Shown here: piece after piece, positions 34,702 to 43,543 of the stretch
Layout of the letters: each line of letters starts with the position of its first letter
How positions within the stretch are numbered: the stretch's first letter is position 1
Source: RUG12519 sp045649685
Lineage (GTDB): Bacteria > Bacillota > Clostridia > Oscillospirales > Ruminococcaceae
Assembly (NCBI GenBank): GCA_045649685.1
Contig: JAZRQJ010000001.1
Coordinates: 1-55,612 of the forward strand
Direction of reading: 5' to 3'
DNA: 55,612 nt
The notes under the pieces: generated by a model
Told to the model about the DNA's origin: nothing
Databases searched by the model: none
The model's input: the letters and a program-made list of their open reading frames with translations, nothing else
Made by a program: the position numbers and the translations under genes

Positions 34702-35228
34702 TCGCCTCTCCTTTCAAAAAAAGCTTTAGGATGCGAACATATTGGACAACTATCTGGTGCTGATTTTCCAAAATGTATATGACCGCAATTTCTACAAATC
34801 CATGCACACTCATCATCCGCTTTAAAAACTTTATCGTTATTCAAACATTCAATAACATCATTATATCTAGCTTCATGGCTTTTTTCAATATTAGCAACTC
34901 CATCAAATAAATCTGCTATCTCATTGAAACCTTCTTCTCTTGCTTCCTTTGCAAAATTAGCATACATATCTGTCCATTCAAAATTTTCACCTGCAGAGGC
35001 ATCTTTCAAATTTTCCAATGTAGATGGTATTCCATTATTTAGAAGTTTAAACCAAATTTTTGCATGCTCATGTTCATTGTGAGCCGCTTCCAAAAAAATA
35101 TCTGCTATTTTTTCATAACCTTCCTTTTTAGCTTTAGATGCATAGTAGGTATATTTCATTGAAGCTTGTGATTCACCAGCAAAAGCAGTTCTCAAATTTT
35201 TTTCCGTCTTAGTTCCCTTTAAATCCAT
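34698..35228 (-). CDS. rbr: Rubrerythrin
   Basis: Diiron peroxidase that protects anaerobes from hydrogen peroxide. The ferritin-like N-terminal domain has LRTAFAGESQASMKYTYYA, AAHNEHEHAKIWFKLL and ANIEKSHEARYNDVI, which supply the Glu and His metal ligands. A C-terminal rubredoxin domain has WICRNCGHIHFGKSAPDSCPIC, with two Cys pairs for the iron site. The 176 residues fit the family. ATG at 35228 (MDLKGTKTEKNL) has GGAGG upstream. A perfect TTGACA-TATAAT promoter drives it, followed by the two M16-like genes in one transcript. Confidence 0.96.
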   Translation of the reverse strand: MDLKGTKTEKNLRTAFAGESQASMKYTYYASKAKKEGYEKIADIFLEAAHNEHEHAKIWFKLLNNGIPSTLENLKDASAGENFEWTDMYANFAKEAREEGFNEIADLFDGVANIEKSHEARYNDVIECLNNDKVFKADDECAWICRNCGHIHFGKSAPDSCPICSHPKAFFERRGE

Positions 35229-35253
35229 TACGCTTACCTCCAAAACATATAAT

Positions 35254-35282
35254 TTTACTATATCTATAACATTTATAGTAAA
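35254..35282. promoter_or_regulatory. Inverted repeat in the rubrerythrin leader, possible operator
   Basis: TTTACTAT (35254-35261) and ATAGTAAA (35275-35282) lie just downstream of the rbr promoter. This resembles a repressor site for a peroxide or oxygen regulator such as PerR, but the match to the PerR box is only partial. Confidence 0.4.
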
Positions 35283-35285
35283 TAG

Positions 35286-35314
35286 ATTATATAAAATATT
35301 GTATGCTTTGTCAA
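35286..35314 (-). promoter_or_regulatory. Consensus promoter of rubrerythrin operon
   Basis: Minus strand TTGACA (35314-35309), 17-base spacer, TATAAT (35291-35286): no mismatch to the vegetative consensus. Confidence 0.9.
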
Positions 35315-35341
35315 TGATTCTACAACATGCATGTGTCTTAT

Positions 35342-35370
35342 TTGACATTATTTAATTGTTTTGATAGAAT
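35342..35370 (+). promoter_or_regulatory. Promoter of rnpB
   Basis: TTGACA, 17-base spacer and TAGAAT, placed so that transcription starts near 35377, at the 5' end of the RNase P RNA. It is back to back with the rubrerythrin promoter. Confidence 0.85.
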
Positions 35371-35376
35371 TATGTC

Positions 35377-35721
35377 TGTGTGAGTGAGCTGTGTGGCAGC
35401 GCTTTAACTTAATGTTGAGTGAGGAAAGTCCGAGCACCATAGGACAGAATACCTGTTAACGGCAGGCGGAGGCGACTCTAGGGATAGTGCAACAGAAATA
35501 AACCGCCCAATATATTTATGTTGAGTAAGGATGGAAAGGTGAGGTAAGAGCTCACCGGAACATGGGGAACCATGTTGCCGTGTAAACCCTATTCGGTGCA
35601 ACATCAGTTGAGAATATCGTTTGTCCGACGCTCTCGAAAGATGGCTTTAATATTACGGCGACGTAATATATAGATAGATTGTCACGTAAACAGAACTCGG
35701 CTTACAGGTTCAGTCACACTA
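35377..35721 (+). ncRNA. rnpB: RNase P RNA
   Basis: Catalytic RNA that matures the 5' ends of tRNAs. Conserved blocks are present: GAGTGAGGAAAGTCCGAGC, then CGGCAGGCGGAGG, GGGATAGTGCAACAGAAA, AAACCGCC, GGAAAGGTGAGGTAAGAGCTCACC, GTAAACCC and, at the end, AACAGAACTCGGCTTACAG. The 5' segment GTGTGAGTGAG and the 3' segment CAGTCACACT pair to form helix P1, which sets the ends. The layout looks like the ancestral type A. Its own promoter and terminator flank it. Confidence 0.96.
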
Positions 35722-35754
35722 TATATTGAATATTTTTATTTATCATATATAGTA

Positions 35755-35796
35755 AAAAGCATTAACAACTACTAACATAGACTGTTAATGCTTTTA
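35755..35796. terminator. Terminator between rnpB and pyrE
   Basis: AAAAGCATTAACA (35755-35767) pairs with TGTTAATGCTTTT (35783-35795), 13 bp perfect with A/T tails, serving the convergent rnpB and pyrE. Confidence 0.9.
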
Positions 35797-35815
35797 TTTT
35801 GCTTAAAAAAGCAAA

Positions 35816-36475
35816 CTATAAAACACAGTAATTTTTAATATATTCATCCATTTCCTTTATATATTTTTCATACCCACCTTGCATCTCTAAATATTCACGA
35901 ATATCCATAACACTAACTATTGAATGAATATTTATTCCAAATTCTTCCATAACTTCATCTATAGCTGTTTTATTAAAGTTCTTACCCACTTCACATCTGT
36001 TAACAGAAATAAACATATCCTCACAAGATATATCACCACAAGATTTTAAAATTGGAAAAACTTCCCTAATTGCCGTCCCCGCCGTTATAACATCTTCTAT
36101 TATAATAATCTTATCTCCATCTTTAGGGCTATATCCAACTATACTTCCACCTTCACCATGATCCTTTACTTCTTTGCGATTGAAAAAAATAGGCTTATCT
36201 TCACCATATTCACAATACAATGCATTTGCACAACATGTCACTAAAGGTATTCCTTTATACGCAGGACCAAATAAAGCATCATACTCACATCCACACTCTT
36301 TGATCATCTGTGCATAAAATTTACTTAAAATATTAAACTGTCTACCAGTTTTATAGTTACCTGTATTTATAAAATATGGAGTTTTTCTACCACTTTTAGT
36401 AATAAATTCTCCAAATTTCAAAACATCCGACTGTATCATAAATGAGATGAACTCTTTCTTTTTCTGAGTTAACAT
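35816..36475 (-). CDS. pyrE: Orotate phosphoribosyltransferase
   Basis: Makes orotidine monophosphate from orotate and PRPP in pyrimidine synthesis. KFGEFITKSGRKTPYFINTG is the N-terminal substrate block, and FGPAYKGIPL and FFNRKEVKDHGEGG form the flexible loop. VIIIEDVITAGTAIREVF is the PRPP-binding signature. The 219 residues match the family. ATG at 36475 has AGGTGG 8 bases upstream. No other pyr genes are nearby; it stands alone between two terminators. Confidence 0.96.
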   Translation of the reverse strand: MLTQKKKEFISFMIQSDVLKFGEFITKSGRKTPYFINTGNYKTGRQFNILSKFYAQMIKECGCEYDALFGPAYKGIPLVTCCANALYCEYGEDKPIFFNRKEVKDHGEGGSIVGYSPKDGDKIIIIEDVITAGTAIREVFPILKSCGDISCEDMFISVNRCEVGKNFNKTAIDEVMEEFGINIHSIVSVMDIREYLEMQGGYEKYIKEMDEYIKNYCVL

Positions 36476-36560
36476 ACTTAATACCACCTATTTTAAATTT
36501 TATAAATATAAAAACTAGTCAACTAAATAATACATCTTTTGAAGAATATTGTCAAACAAC

Positions 36561-36600
36561 AAAAACTATCTCCACTAAAAACACATTGAAGATAGTTTTT
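36561..36600. terminator. spoIVA terminator
   Basis: AAAAACTATCT (36561-36571) and AGATAGTTTTT (36590-36600) form an 11 bp hairpin with A/T tails directly after the spoIVA stop. Confidence 0.85.
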
Positions 36601-36604
36601 TATT

Positions 36605-38080
36605 TTATATTATTATACAAATCAAACCATTACATCCTTCATTAATAATTTTTTCAACAGTTTCTTGCAACTTTATTCTTGCATCAGAAGGCATTCTATA
36701 AAGCTTATTATGCAACCCTTCATTAACTAATTCATGAAGAGACTTTCCAAATATATTAGACTCCCAGATTTTTTGAGGATTTTCTTCAAAGTCATTTAGA
36801 AGATACATCACAAGTTCCTCCGACTGTTTTTCAGACCCAACAATTGGACTAACTTCAGTTGTTATGCCCGCTTTCATCATATGTATAGATGGCGCTTCTG
36901 CTTTTAATCTTACTCCATATCTGCCGCCTTGTTTAACAATTTGAGGTTCCTCCAGCTTTAATTCTTCCATAGTAGGCATAACTATTCCATATCCAGTTGC
37001 TTCAACTTCCTCTAACGCACTCGCTACTCTCTCATATTTTTTCTTTATTTCGGCCAATTCTATCATACACGGCATTAATCCCGCTTCTCCATCAATTTCA
37101 ATTCCTGTTGTTTCTCCTAAAATTTTATAAAATAAATCTTCTTCTAATTTTATAATAATTTTTGCAATTCCTGTTCCTAAATCAACTCCTTCAAAAATCG
37201 TCTTCATTATATTTTCAGAGCTTTCTATCTCATTAATTAGATCGGGAATCTCATTCACAAAAATTTCTTTGTTAAAAGTTGTTTTTATATGATTATATAT
37301 ATCACTTTTTAACCAATGCGTAGAATCTAACAAAGTAACCCATTTAGGCATATCAATTTCTATTTGACGAATAGGAAATCTATAAAGTATCTTTTCTAAT
37401 ATACCACCAATATCTCCCTCCTCTATATCTAAGCAATTCAACGCAATAACATCCACCCCATGCAATTCTTTTATTGACTTAACCGCTTCACGAGCAGATT
37501 GAGATTCTGGATTTTGACAGTTTAATAAAACAACAAATGGTTTTTGAATCTCCTTTAATTCTTTGATAACTCTACTTTCAGCTTCTTCATACTCTTCTCT
37601 AGGTATGTCGCTTATTGATCCATCACTAGTTATAACCAATCCTATTGTTGAATGCTCATTAATTACTTTTTGTGTTCCAACCTCTGCAGCCATATTAAAA
37701 GGAATTTCATCATCAAACCACGGAGTCCTAACCATACGAGGCGCTTCGTTTTCAATATATCCCAATGAGCTAGGAACAATATATCCCACGCAATCTATTA
37801 GTCTAACTCTTAATTTTACATTATCTCCTATCTCCAATTCAGCAGCTTCTTCTGGAATAAATTTAGGTTCTGTTGTCATTATGGTCTTTCCTGCTGCAGA
37901 CTGTGGCAATTCATCTTTCGCTCTTTCTCTACGATACTCACTTTGTATATTGGGAATGACCATTTTTTCCATAAATTTTTTAATGAACGTAGATTTACCA
38001 GTACGTACAGGTCCTACTATTCCAATATATATATCCCCACCTGTTCGCATAGCAATATCACGGTAAATGCTTTGTTCCAT
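36605..38080 (-). CDS. spoIVA: Spore coat morphogenetic ATPase SpoIVA
   Basis: ATPase that polymerises on the forespore surface and forms the base for the coat. The N-terminus MEQSIYRDIAMRTGGDIYIG is the family signature, with Walker A GPVRTGKSTFIKKF near residue 25. Further blocks are PQSAAGKTIMTTEPKFIPEEAA, RLIDCVGYIVP (Walker B/switch) and ITSDGSISDIPREEYEEAE. The C-terminal half holds the polymerisation region. At 491 residues it matches B. subtilis (492). ATG at 38080 has GAGGAGG upstream. It follows sipL, and both carry candidate sigma-E promoters. Confidence 0.97.
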   Translation of the reverse strand: MEQSIYRDIAMRTGGDIYIGIVGPVRTGKSTFIKKFMEKMVIPNIQSEYRRERAKDELPQSAAGKTIMTTEPKFIPEEAAELEIGDNVKLRVRLIDCVGYIVPSSLGYIENEAPRMVRTPWFDDEIPFNMAAEVGTQKVINEHSTIGLVITSDGSISDIPREEYEEAESRVIKELKEIQKPFVVLLNCQNPESQSAREAVKSIKELHGVDVIALNCLDIEEGDIGGILEKILYRFPIRQIEIDMPKWVTLLDSTHWLKSDIYNHIKTTFNKEIFVNEIPDLINEIESSENIMKTIFEGVDLGTGIAKIIIKLEEDLFYKILGETTGIEIDGEAGLMPCMIELAEIKKKYERVASALEEVEATGYGIVMPTMEELKLEEPQIVKQGGRYGVRLKAEAPSIHMMKAGITTEVSPIVGSEKQSEELVMYLLNDFEENPQKIWESNIFGKSLHELVNEGLHNKLYRMPSDARIKLQETVEKIINEGCNGLICIII

Positions 38081-38143
38081 GTTTTTCCTCCTCATTAATG
38101 CAGCTAAAAATATGCAACATTTTTTATTTTTCTATTTTATTAA

Positions 38144-38172
38144 AATTTATGCAGTAGATGTCCGTGATATGC
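38144..38172 (-). promoter_or_regulatory. Candidate sigma-E promoter of spoIVA
   Basis: Minus strand GCATATC (38172-38166), 14-base spacer, CATAAATT (38151-38144), close to the sporulation sigma-E pattern kmATATT-N14-CATACAnT. SpoIVA is a known member of that regulon. Confidence 0.55.
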
Positions 38173-38192
38173 AATATTTAATTTATTTATAA

Positions 38193-39698
38193 TTATACAA
38201 TCGGAATTATAAGCATCACTTTATTTACAACCATATCATCATCTAAATCATTCGCTTCCATTATAGCTTTTGTAGATGTGCAAAATTTCTTTGCTATATT
38301 CCAAACGCTATCACCATGTTCAGGATAGTATAACATTAAAGCAGAACTAGATTTTTCTTTAGGTTTAGTATCGTCTAAAATCAAGTCTGAAACGGTTGCA
38401 AATTTTTCATTACAAAAAATAAAGCCACCAATATGAGCATATATTTTTATTTCTAAATTTCCATTTACAACTTGATAATTAATGTTCATTATTGTTAAAT
38501 CGACATCCACAGTTGCATTTTCATTTTTTATATCTTTTTTTAGCTTAAATTCAATAGGTATAGTTTTTTCATAAACTTCAGCAATGTCGTCGTCACTGTT
38601 AACCAATGCTATAACATTTAATTTAGCAGTAAAAGAAAATCCATCACTTTCTTGTTTTGGTGATAAATCAACAATATTAACACACATATCATATATATCA
38701 CTAAATCTCACTTTTTCTATAGTTTCATTTAAAACTAATGTATCATTTACAAGTGATTTTATGCTAGACGAATTAATTTCCTTTGTTGTTGTCTTTATTT
38801 CACATTCTGTTGAATATGCATCTGTAACCAAATCAATATTTTTTGAAAGCATTGCACAGCCATTAACAGTTACATCTGCATCTAAATCTAATATGCTTCC
38901 ATTTTCATTAATATTGCTATCAACCGATGTTATATCATATTTAACATCACAAATAAAATCCTCATCAATTCGCGGCATATCAATTATTTGACTAATTTCT
39001 GTGGTAACATTTTTCACAATGGGAACATTGTTATTTTCCGAACAATATAAAACAGATATGTATGCCTCACCCTTAGTAATTGCTTTATTAGATATAATTT
39101 TGCATTCATTAGCAACCGCGTTTATTCTAATATCTAATATTTCTTGAGCTGGCGGATCCAGTTCAATTTGCTCTGATATTCCAAATTGGCGAGTTGTCCA
39201 AATTTGATCTGAAATTATTGACACAGAATTTCGATTTAATTCAACGCCTTCTTTACTAGCATTACTTAAAATCATTTCATCATTTTGAGCCTGAATTTTT
39301 AATGAAATTGTCAATGAACCTTTAACATCTATTTTTCTAGGACTAACTATTCTACAATTAGCATAATTTGTCTTTATGCTGTAAAATATTGCCGTTTCTT
39401 CTGATTCATTTTTTAATTTCATAGTTTTAGAAAATGGTATATTTTGATTTATAGTTCTAATAAGTCCATTTTCTTCATCAACATACATCAATTTCATTAC
39501 AGTATCTCCGTCAATTATAATTTGATCCCCAGATGTTCTGCATGAACAAATATGCGGTTCTAGTCTAAATTGCAACATTTTGAATATTCCTGGATAATAA
39601 TCTGGTAATTGATATTCTAATTCTACAGGTTGTTCCAAAGTACCATTATAAATTTCTTGATTAATTTTTATTGTTTCATGGGACAGATTTGATTCCAT
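38193..39698 (-). CDS. sipL: SPOCS/LysM protein SipL, partner of SpoIVA
   Basis: A 501-residue protein with repeated SPOCS (DUF3794) domains and a C-terminal LysM domain: YYPEHGDSVWNIAKKFCTST followed by IMEANDLDDDMV. This is the architecture of clostridial SipL, which binds SpoIVA through its LysM domain and holds the coat to the forespore membrane. The N-terminal block QPVELEYQLPDYYPGIFKML and repeats such as CRIVSPRKIDVKGSLTISLK and CKIISNKAITKGEAYISVLY are typical. It precedes spoIVA, which supports the pairing. GGAG lies 7 bases before the ATG. Confidence 0.92.
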   Translation of the reverse strand: MESNLSHETIKINQEIYNGTLEQPVELEYQLPDYYPGIFKMLQFRLEPHICSCRTSGDQIIIDGDTVMKLMYVDEENGLIRTINQNIPFSKTMKLKNESEETAIFYSIKTNYANCRIVSPRKIDVKGSLTISLKIQAQNDEMILSNASKEGVELNRNSVSIISDQIWTTRQFGISEQIELDPPAQEILDIRINAVANECKIISNKAITKGEAYISVLYCSENNNVPIVKNVTTEISQIIDMPRIDEDFICDVKYDITSVDSNINENGSILDLDADVTVNGCAMLSKNIDLVTDAYSTECEIKTTTKEINSSSIKSLVNDTLVLNETIEKVRFSDIYDMCVNIVDLSPKQESDGFSFTAKLNVIALVNSDDDIAEVYEKTIPIEFKLKKDIKNENATVDVDLTIMNINYQVVNGNLEIKIYAHIGGFIFCNEKFATVSDLILDDTKPKEKSSSALMLYYPEHGDSVWNIAKKFCTSTKAIMEANDLDDDMVVNKVMLIIPIV

Positions 39699-39747
39699 AT
39701 TTTCACTCCTTTGTAATTATAAAACAATTTTTATTGTCTTATTATAT

Positions 39748-39776
39748 AATCTATGCGTATTTTAAAATTAATATGT
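39748..39776 (-). promoter_or_regulatory. Candidate sigma-E promoter of sipL
   Basis: Minus strand ACATATT (39776-39770), 14-base spacer, CATAGATT (39755-39748). The -35 matches the sigma-E consensus fully and the -10 in most positions. Confidence 0.55.
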
Positions 39777-39866
39777 TTAATGAGATATGTTCTATATTAT
39801 TAAATATTCAAAACATTAAAAACTAAAAAATAATACAAATTTTGTCATTATGCTAAATAATATAAT

Positions 39867-39896
39867 TTGACAATATTCAATTAAAAGTGATAAAAT
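39867..39896 (+). promoter_or_regulatory. Promoter of the DUF5050-like gene
   Basis: TTGACA, 18-base spacer and TAAAAT, about 95 bases upstream of the start codon at 39989. Confidence 0.6.
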
Positions 39897-39988
39897 CATT
39901 CTCGTTACTACATAAAGCACAAAAAAATTAACGTAAAAAATATACAATGAAAACTAAACCATATGTGATCAAATAAGGTAGTATAGTC

Positions 39989-41209
39989 ATGAATAACAAA
40001 TCAAAAATTGAATTAAAAAGTAAAAATTCAAACAATAACGTTATAATCAATCTTGAAAAAATATCAAATGGCAATGGTCCAAAAATAAATTATGGTAATT
40101 TCCAAAATTTAAACAAATTTTTAATGTGCGTTGCATGTGTTTTAATTGGAATTTGTGTCACTCCAACATTAACTCAAAAACCTAATAAAAATGTATTTGT
40201 AAAATATGATAATCCAGATTCACAAAACACAAATGACAAAGAAAAAACTGTAAAAAACAATTCGCATAACAGTAACAAAAATTCTAAAGAACCAAAACAT
40301 GAAAAATTAAAACATAAAAAGCCAAAAAATAAACATAAATTAAATAAATCTCTTAAAGTAAACCAATCAAAAACAAGCAATATTTTTGAAAATAAAAATA
40401 CAAATTTTGATAAACTATACGATTCAACATATCAAAATAACATTTATGGCAACTCAGTATCTAATGTTTTGAACGGTAACTTTTTAGCAGAAGAAGACAA
40501 TTGGTTTTATTATATAGACTATGCTGATTCAAATTATGTTTATAGAACTAACATTTTAGACGGAAAGATCGAACTAATTCTGTCTATTCCTTGCAAAGAA
40601 ATTAATATTTTAAAAGGCAAATTATATGCAATATCCTTAAATCCTAATAATAAACTTATTGTATATGATATTCAAACAAATGATTATAATGAAATTTCCG
40701 TTAATGAAAATTGTTTAAATTCCAGTGATGATTATATTATATCTTGCGATGAAAACGGAATTTATAAAAATTTCATAGATGACATAAACAAAACAAGAAC
40801 AAAAATATATGATGGTGATGTAGAAAAGTGTACGTTATATAACGAAATCATATATTTTATAGAATCTAATAATCTTTATTCTATTGATCTGGATGGCAAC
40901 AATAACATTTTAATTAAAGAAAATGTACAAAATTTTGCAATAACCGATTCTCAAATATATTACATTACAAATAATCAATTATATTCTCTAGATGACGAAG
41001 AGCCATTATACAATATTTACTTAAATGCTGTAAATATCTATAATGACACAATATATTTCAGTAATGAGAATGACGATGGAAAATTATATTCAATCAATAT
41101 GACTACATCTGAAATCACAAAATTGTCTGATGAAATAGCCGAAAAAATTTGTGTAACTAAACATAAAATCGCAATAATAACTCCAGAAAACAAACTTGTT
41201 TTTATCTAA
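39989..41209 (+). CDS. Membrane-anchored DUF5050-like beta-propeller protein
   Basis: A 406-residue protein with one membrane helix near residues 43-60 (LMCVACVLIGICVTP), a Lys/Asn-rich linker (about 65-130) and a C-terminal domain of repeated YY.....YR-type strands. Examples are NWFYYIDYADSNYVYRTNI, IIYFIESNNLYSIDLDG, SQIYYITNNQLYSLDDEE and DTIYFSNENDDGKLYSINM. These repeats resemble DUF5050 propeller domains found in secreted clostridial proteins. The binding partner is unknown. AAGGTAG precedes the ATG. Its stop codon abuts the stop of clpC on the other strand. Confidence 0.7.
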   Translation: MNNKSKIELKSKNSNNNVIINLEKISNGNGPKINYGNFQNLNKFLMCVACVLIGICVTPTLTQKPNKNVFVKYDNPDSQNTNDKEKTVKNNSHNSNKNSKEPKHEKLKHKKPKNKHKLNKSLKVNQSKTSNIFENKNTNFDKLYDSTYQNNIYGNSVSNVLNGNFLAEEDNWFYYIDYADSNYVYRTNILDGKIELILSIPCKEINILKGKLYAISLNPNNKLIVYDIQTNDYNEISVNENCLNSSDDYIISCDENGIYKNFIDDINKTRTKIYDGDVEKCTLYNEIIYFIESNNLYSIDLDGNNNILIKENVQNFAITDSQIYYITNNQLYSLDDEEPLYNIYLNAVNIYNDTIYFSNENDDGKLYSINMTTSEITKLSDEIAEKICVTKHKIAIITPENKLVFI

Positions 41210-43543
41210 TCACACTTTATTATTAAAAATAACTTTACTTAACACTTCTAGTTCATTATTTGAAGCCATCAAAATAATGTTGTCTCCCTTGATAATTTCT
41301 CCATTTAAAATTTTATCCGAAATGACACTTTCGATTTTTTTAGCAACTATATTTTTTATCATTCTCGCTCCATTATCTTTTTTCATATTAAAGCTTAGTA
41401 TATATTGCACCACGGATTCGTCATAAGTTAATTTGTATCCCAAATTTTTCATTCTATCTGAAATGAATGATAAATGTTTTAAAGCTATAAGTTTTAATGT
41501 ATCATATGACAATTTATTAAATAAAACTATTTCATCTAATCTTCCTAAAAATTCAGGTCTAAACGTTTTTTTCAATTCATTTTCTAATATTTTTTTACAT
41601 TGAACGTTATCAAGATTTTCTACACAAAATCCAATTTGTTTCTTATCTTCTAATACATCAGCGGCTACATTGGAGGTTAAAATTATGATGCAATTTTTAA
41701 AATTAATCTTTCTTGCATGAGAGTCCGTTAAAACCCCCTCATCCATAATCTGAAGCAATATGTTATATACATCTTTATGTGCTTTTTCTATTTCATCAAA
41801 AACCACAACAGAATATGGCTTTCTTCTTATTTTATCTGCCAAGCTAACTGCTGTATCAAAACCAACATATCCTGGAGGTGCACCTATAATTTTAGATATA
41901 GAATGAGGTTCCATATATTCAGACATATCTAATTTTATAAAATTTTTTTCATTTCCAAATATTGATACAGCAAGAGCTTTACATAAAGCGGTTTTTCCCA
42001 CTCCTGTAGATCCAACAAACATAAAATTACCAATTGGTCTGTTTTCACAACTAATTCCAGTTCGATTTCTCTTTATAGCTTGCGCTAATGCTTTTATTGC
42101 CCTTTCTTGTCCAAATATATAGTTTTGTAATTCTAATTCTAAAAACATTAGTCGTTCTCTTTCGCTTTTTGTAATTTGCGAAACAGGTATACCAGTGCAA
42201 TAAGAAACAACATCTGCAACATCATTACATGTTACAATGCCATTCTCCATGTTAAAAGCATATTCATTAGATTTATAAGTGGTTGTTTTATCAGAAAAAT
42301 CATCCATTATTTCAATGTTTTCACAATAATATTTTTTCCTGGATGCTGCCTCATCTATAATATCTATTGCCTTGTCTGGCAAAAATCTGTCATTAATGTA
42401 TCTTTTAGACAATTTTATTGCCGTGATAACAGCATCATCAGATATTTTTAATTTGTGAAAATCTTCGTATTTTTCTCTTAAACCAAATAAAATATTTTTA
42501 GTTTCTTCTTCACTAGGTTCTTCGACTAAAACAGGTTGAAATCTTCTCTCAAGTGCAGAATCTTTCTCTATTTTTCTTGAATATTCTTCTAGAGTTGTTG
42601 CTCCAATTAATTGAATATCTCCCCTTGCCATTTTAGGCTTCAATATATTAGCGGCATCCATTGCTCCTTCTGCCGATCCTGCACCCACTATATTATGAAT
42701 TTCATCTAAAAATAAAATTATATCTTTATTTTTCTCAACCTCATCCAAAATCAATTTTATTCTTTCTTCAAAGTCTCCTCTATACTTAGCTCCGGATAAG
42801 ATTGATGAAAAATCTAAAGATATAATTTTTTTATTTTTCAAACTATTAGGTACATTTCCTGCAACAATTTTTATTGCTAAACCTTCAACAACAGCCGTTT
42901 TACCAACACCTGGTTCTCCGACTAAACAAGGGTTATTCTTCTTTCTCCTAGTTAAAACTTGAACTATTCGTTCAATTTCACTACTTCTTCCAATTAAGGG
43001 ATCTAATTCTTCTTTTCTAGCTAATAAAGTTAAGTCTCTACCATACTTTTCCAATACACTACCTTTATGATTTACTTTTTTCTTTTTTCGAATCTGCCGG
43101 TAAATATTAAAATCATAAGATAAACACTGATTATATATTTCTCTAGACAAATCACTTATTTCTTGTAAAACTAGCATTCCATAACTCTCTTTTTCTTTTA
43201 AAAAACTAAGTAAAAGATGTTCAGTCCCTGCCAATTCAATATTCATATCGTTAGCCTCTTCAAGTGCTTTTTTCATAATGTTTTTTACGCGTGGTGTAAA
43301 ATCTTTTGTGGTTAACTTTTCAGGCAAACATCTACCTACAACCGATATAAGCTTATTTTCAATTTGATTAGCCGTCACACAATTTTTATTTAAAATATAA
43401 GCCGAAACACTATCTGGAACAGCTGCCAGACCATACAACAAGTGTTCTGTTCCCACACAACCATACCCTAACTTTTCAGCTTCAAATAAAGCCAAACTTA
43501 ATGCTTCACATGCAAGATCGGTAAAACCTGAAAACTTATACAT
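41210..43543 (-). CDS. clpC: ClpC-type AAA+ unfoldase without the middle coiled coil
   Basis: Double AAA+ chaperone that feeds proteins to ClpP. The N-domain has two Clp-N repeats (ALFEAEKLGYGCVGTEHLLYGL; EEANDMNIELAGTEHLLLSFL). The first ATPase has GEPGVGKTAVVEGLA and LFLDEIHNIVG, and the second GSTGVGKTALCKALA and VVFDEIEKAHKDV. The ClpP-binding loop IGF is present in KKQIGFCVENL. Between IIDEAASRKKYY and VADVVSYCTGIPVS there are only about 40 residues, where ClpC has a longer coiled coil for adaptor (MecA/McsB) binding. The 777 residues are correspondingly short. CtsR, McsA and McsB genes are not next to it. Confidence 0.88.
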   Translation of the reverse strand: MYKFSGFTDLACEALSLALFEAEKLGYGCVGTEHLLYGLAAVPDSVSAYILNKNCVTANQIENKLISVVGRCLPEKLTTKDFTPRVKNIMKKALEEANDMNIELAGTEHLLLSFLKEKESYGMLVLQEISDLSREIYNQCLSYDFNIYRQIRKKKKVNHKGSVLEKYGRDLTLLARKEELDPLIGRSSEIERIVQVLTRRKKNNPCLVGEPGVGKTAVVEGLAIKIVAGNVPNSLKNKKIISLDFSSILSGAKYRGDFEERIKLILDEVEKNKDIILFLDEIHNIVGAGSAEGAMDAANILKPKMARGDIQLIGATTLEEYSRKIEKDSALERRFQPVLVEEPSEEETKNILFGLREKYEDFHKLKISDDAVITAIKLSKRYINDRFLPDKAIDIIDEAASRKKYYCENIEIMDDFSDKTTTYKSNEYAFNMENGIVTCNDVADVVSYCTGIPVSQITKSERERLMFLELELQNYIFGQERAIKALAQAIKRNRTGISCENRPIGNFMFVGSTGVGKTALCKALAVSIFGNEKNFIKLDMSEYMEPHSISKIIGAPPGYVGFDTAVSLADKIRRKPYSVVVFDEIEKAHKDVYNILLQIMDEGVLTDSHARKINFKNCIIILTSNVAADVLEDKKQIGFCVENLDNVQCKKILENELKKTFRPEFLGRLDEIVLFNKLSYDTLKLIALKHLSFISDRMKNLGYKLTYDESVVQYILSFNMKKDNGARMIKNIVAKKIESVISDKILNGEIIKGDNIILMASNNELEVLSKVIFNNKV

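Noticed and set aside
35404..35604. 66-residue minus-strand frame
   Set aside because: It lies wholly inside the RNase P RNA gene and has no ribosome binding site; it is a chance frame.
36605..38080. SpoIVA annotated as a simple GTPase
   Set aside because: The N-terminal signature, length and sipL neighbour identify SpoIVA, which is an ATPase despite its TRAFAC-like fold.
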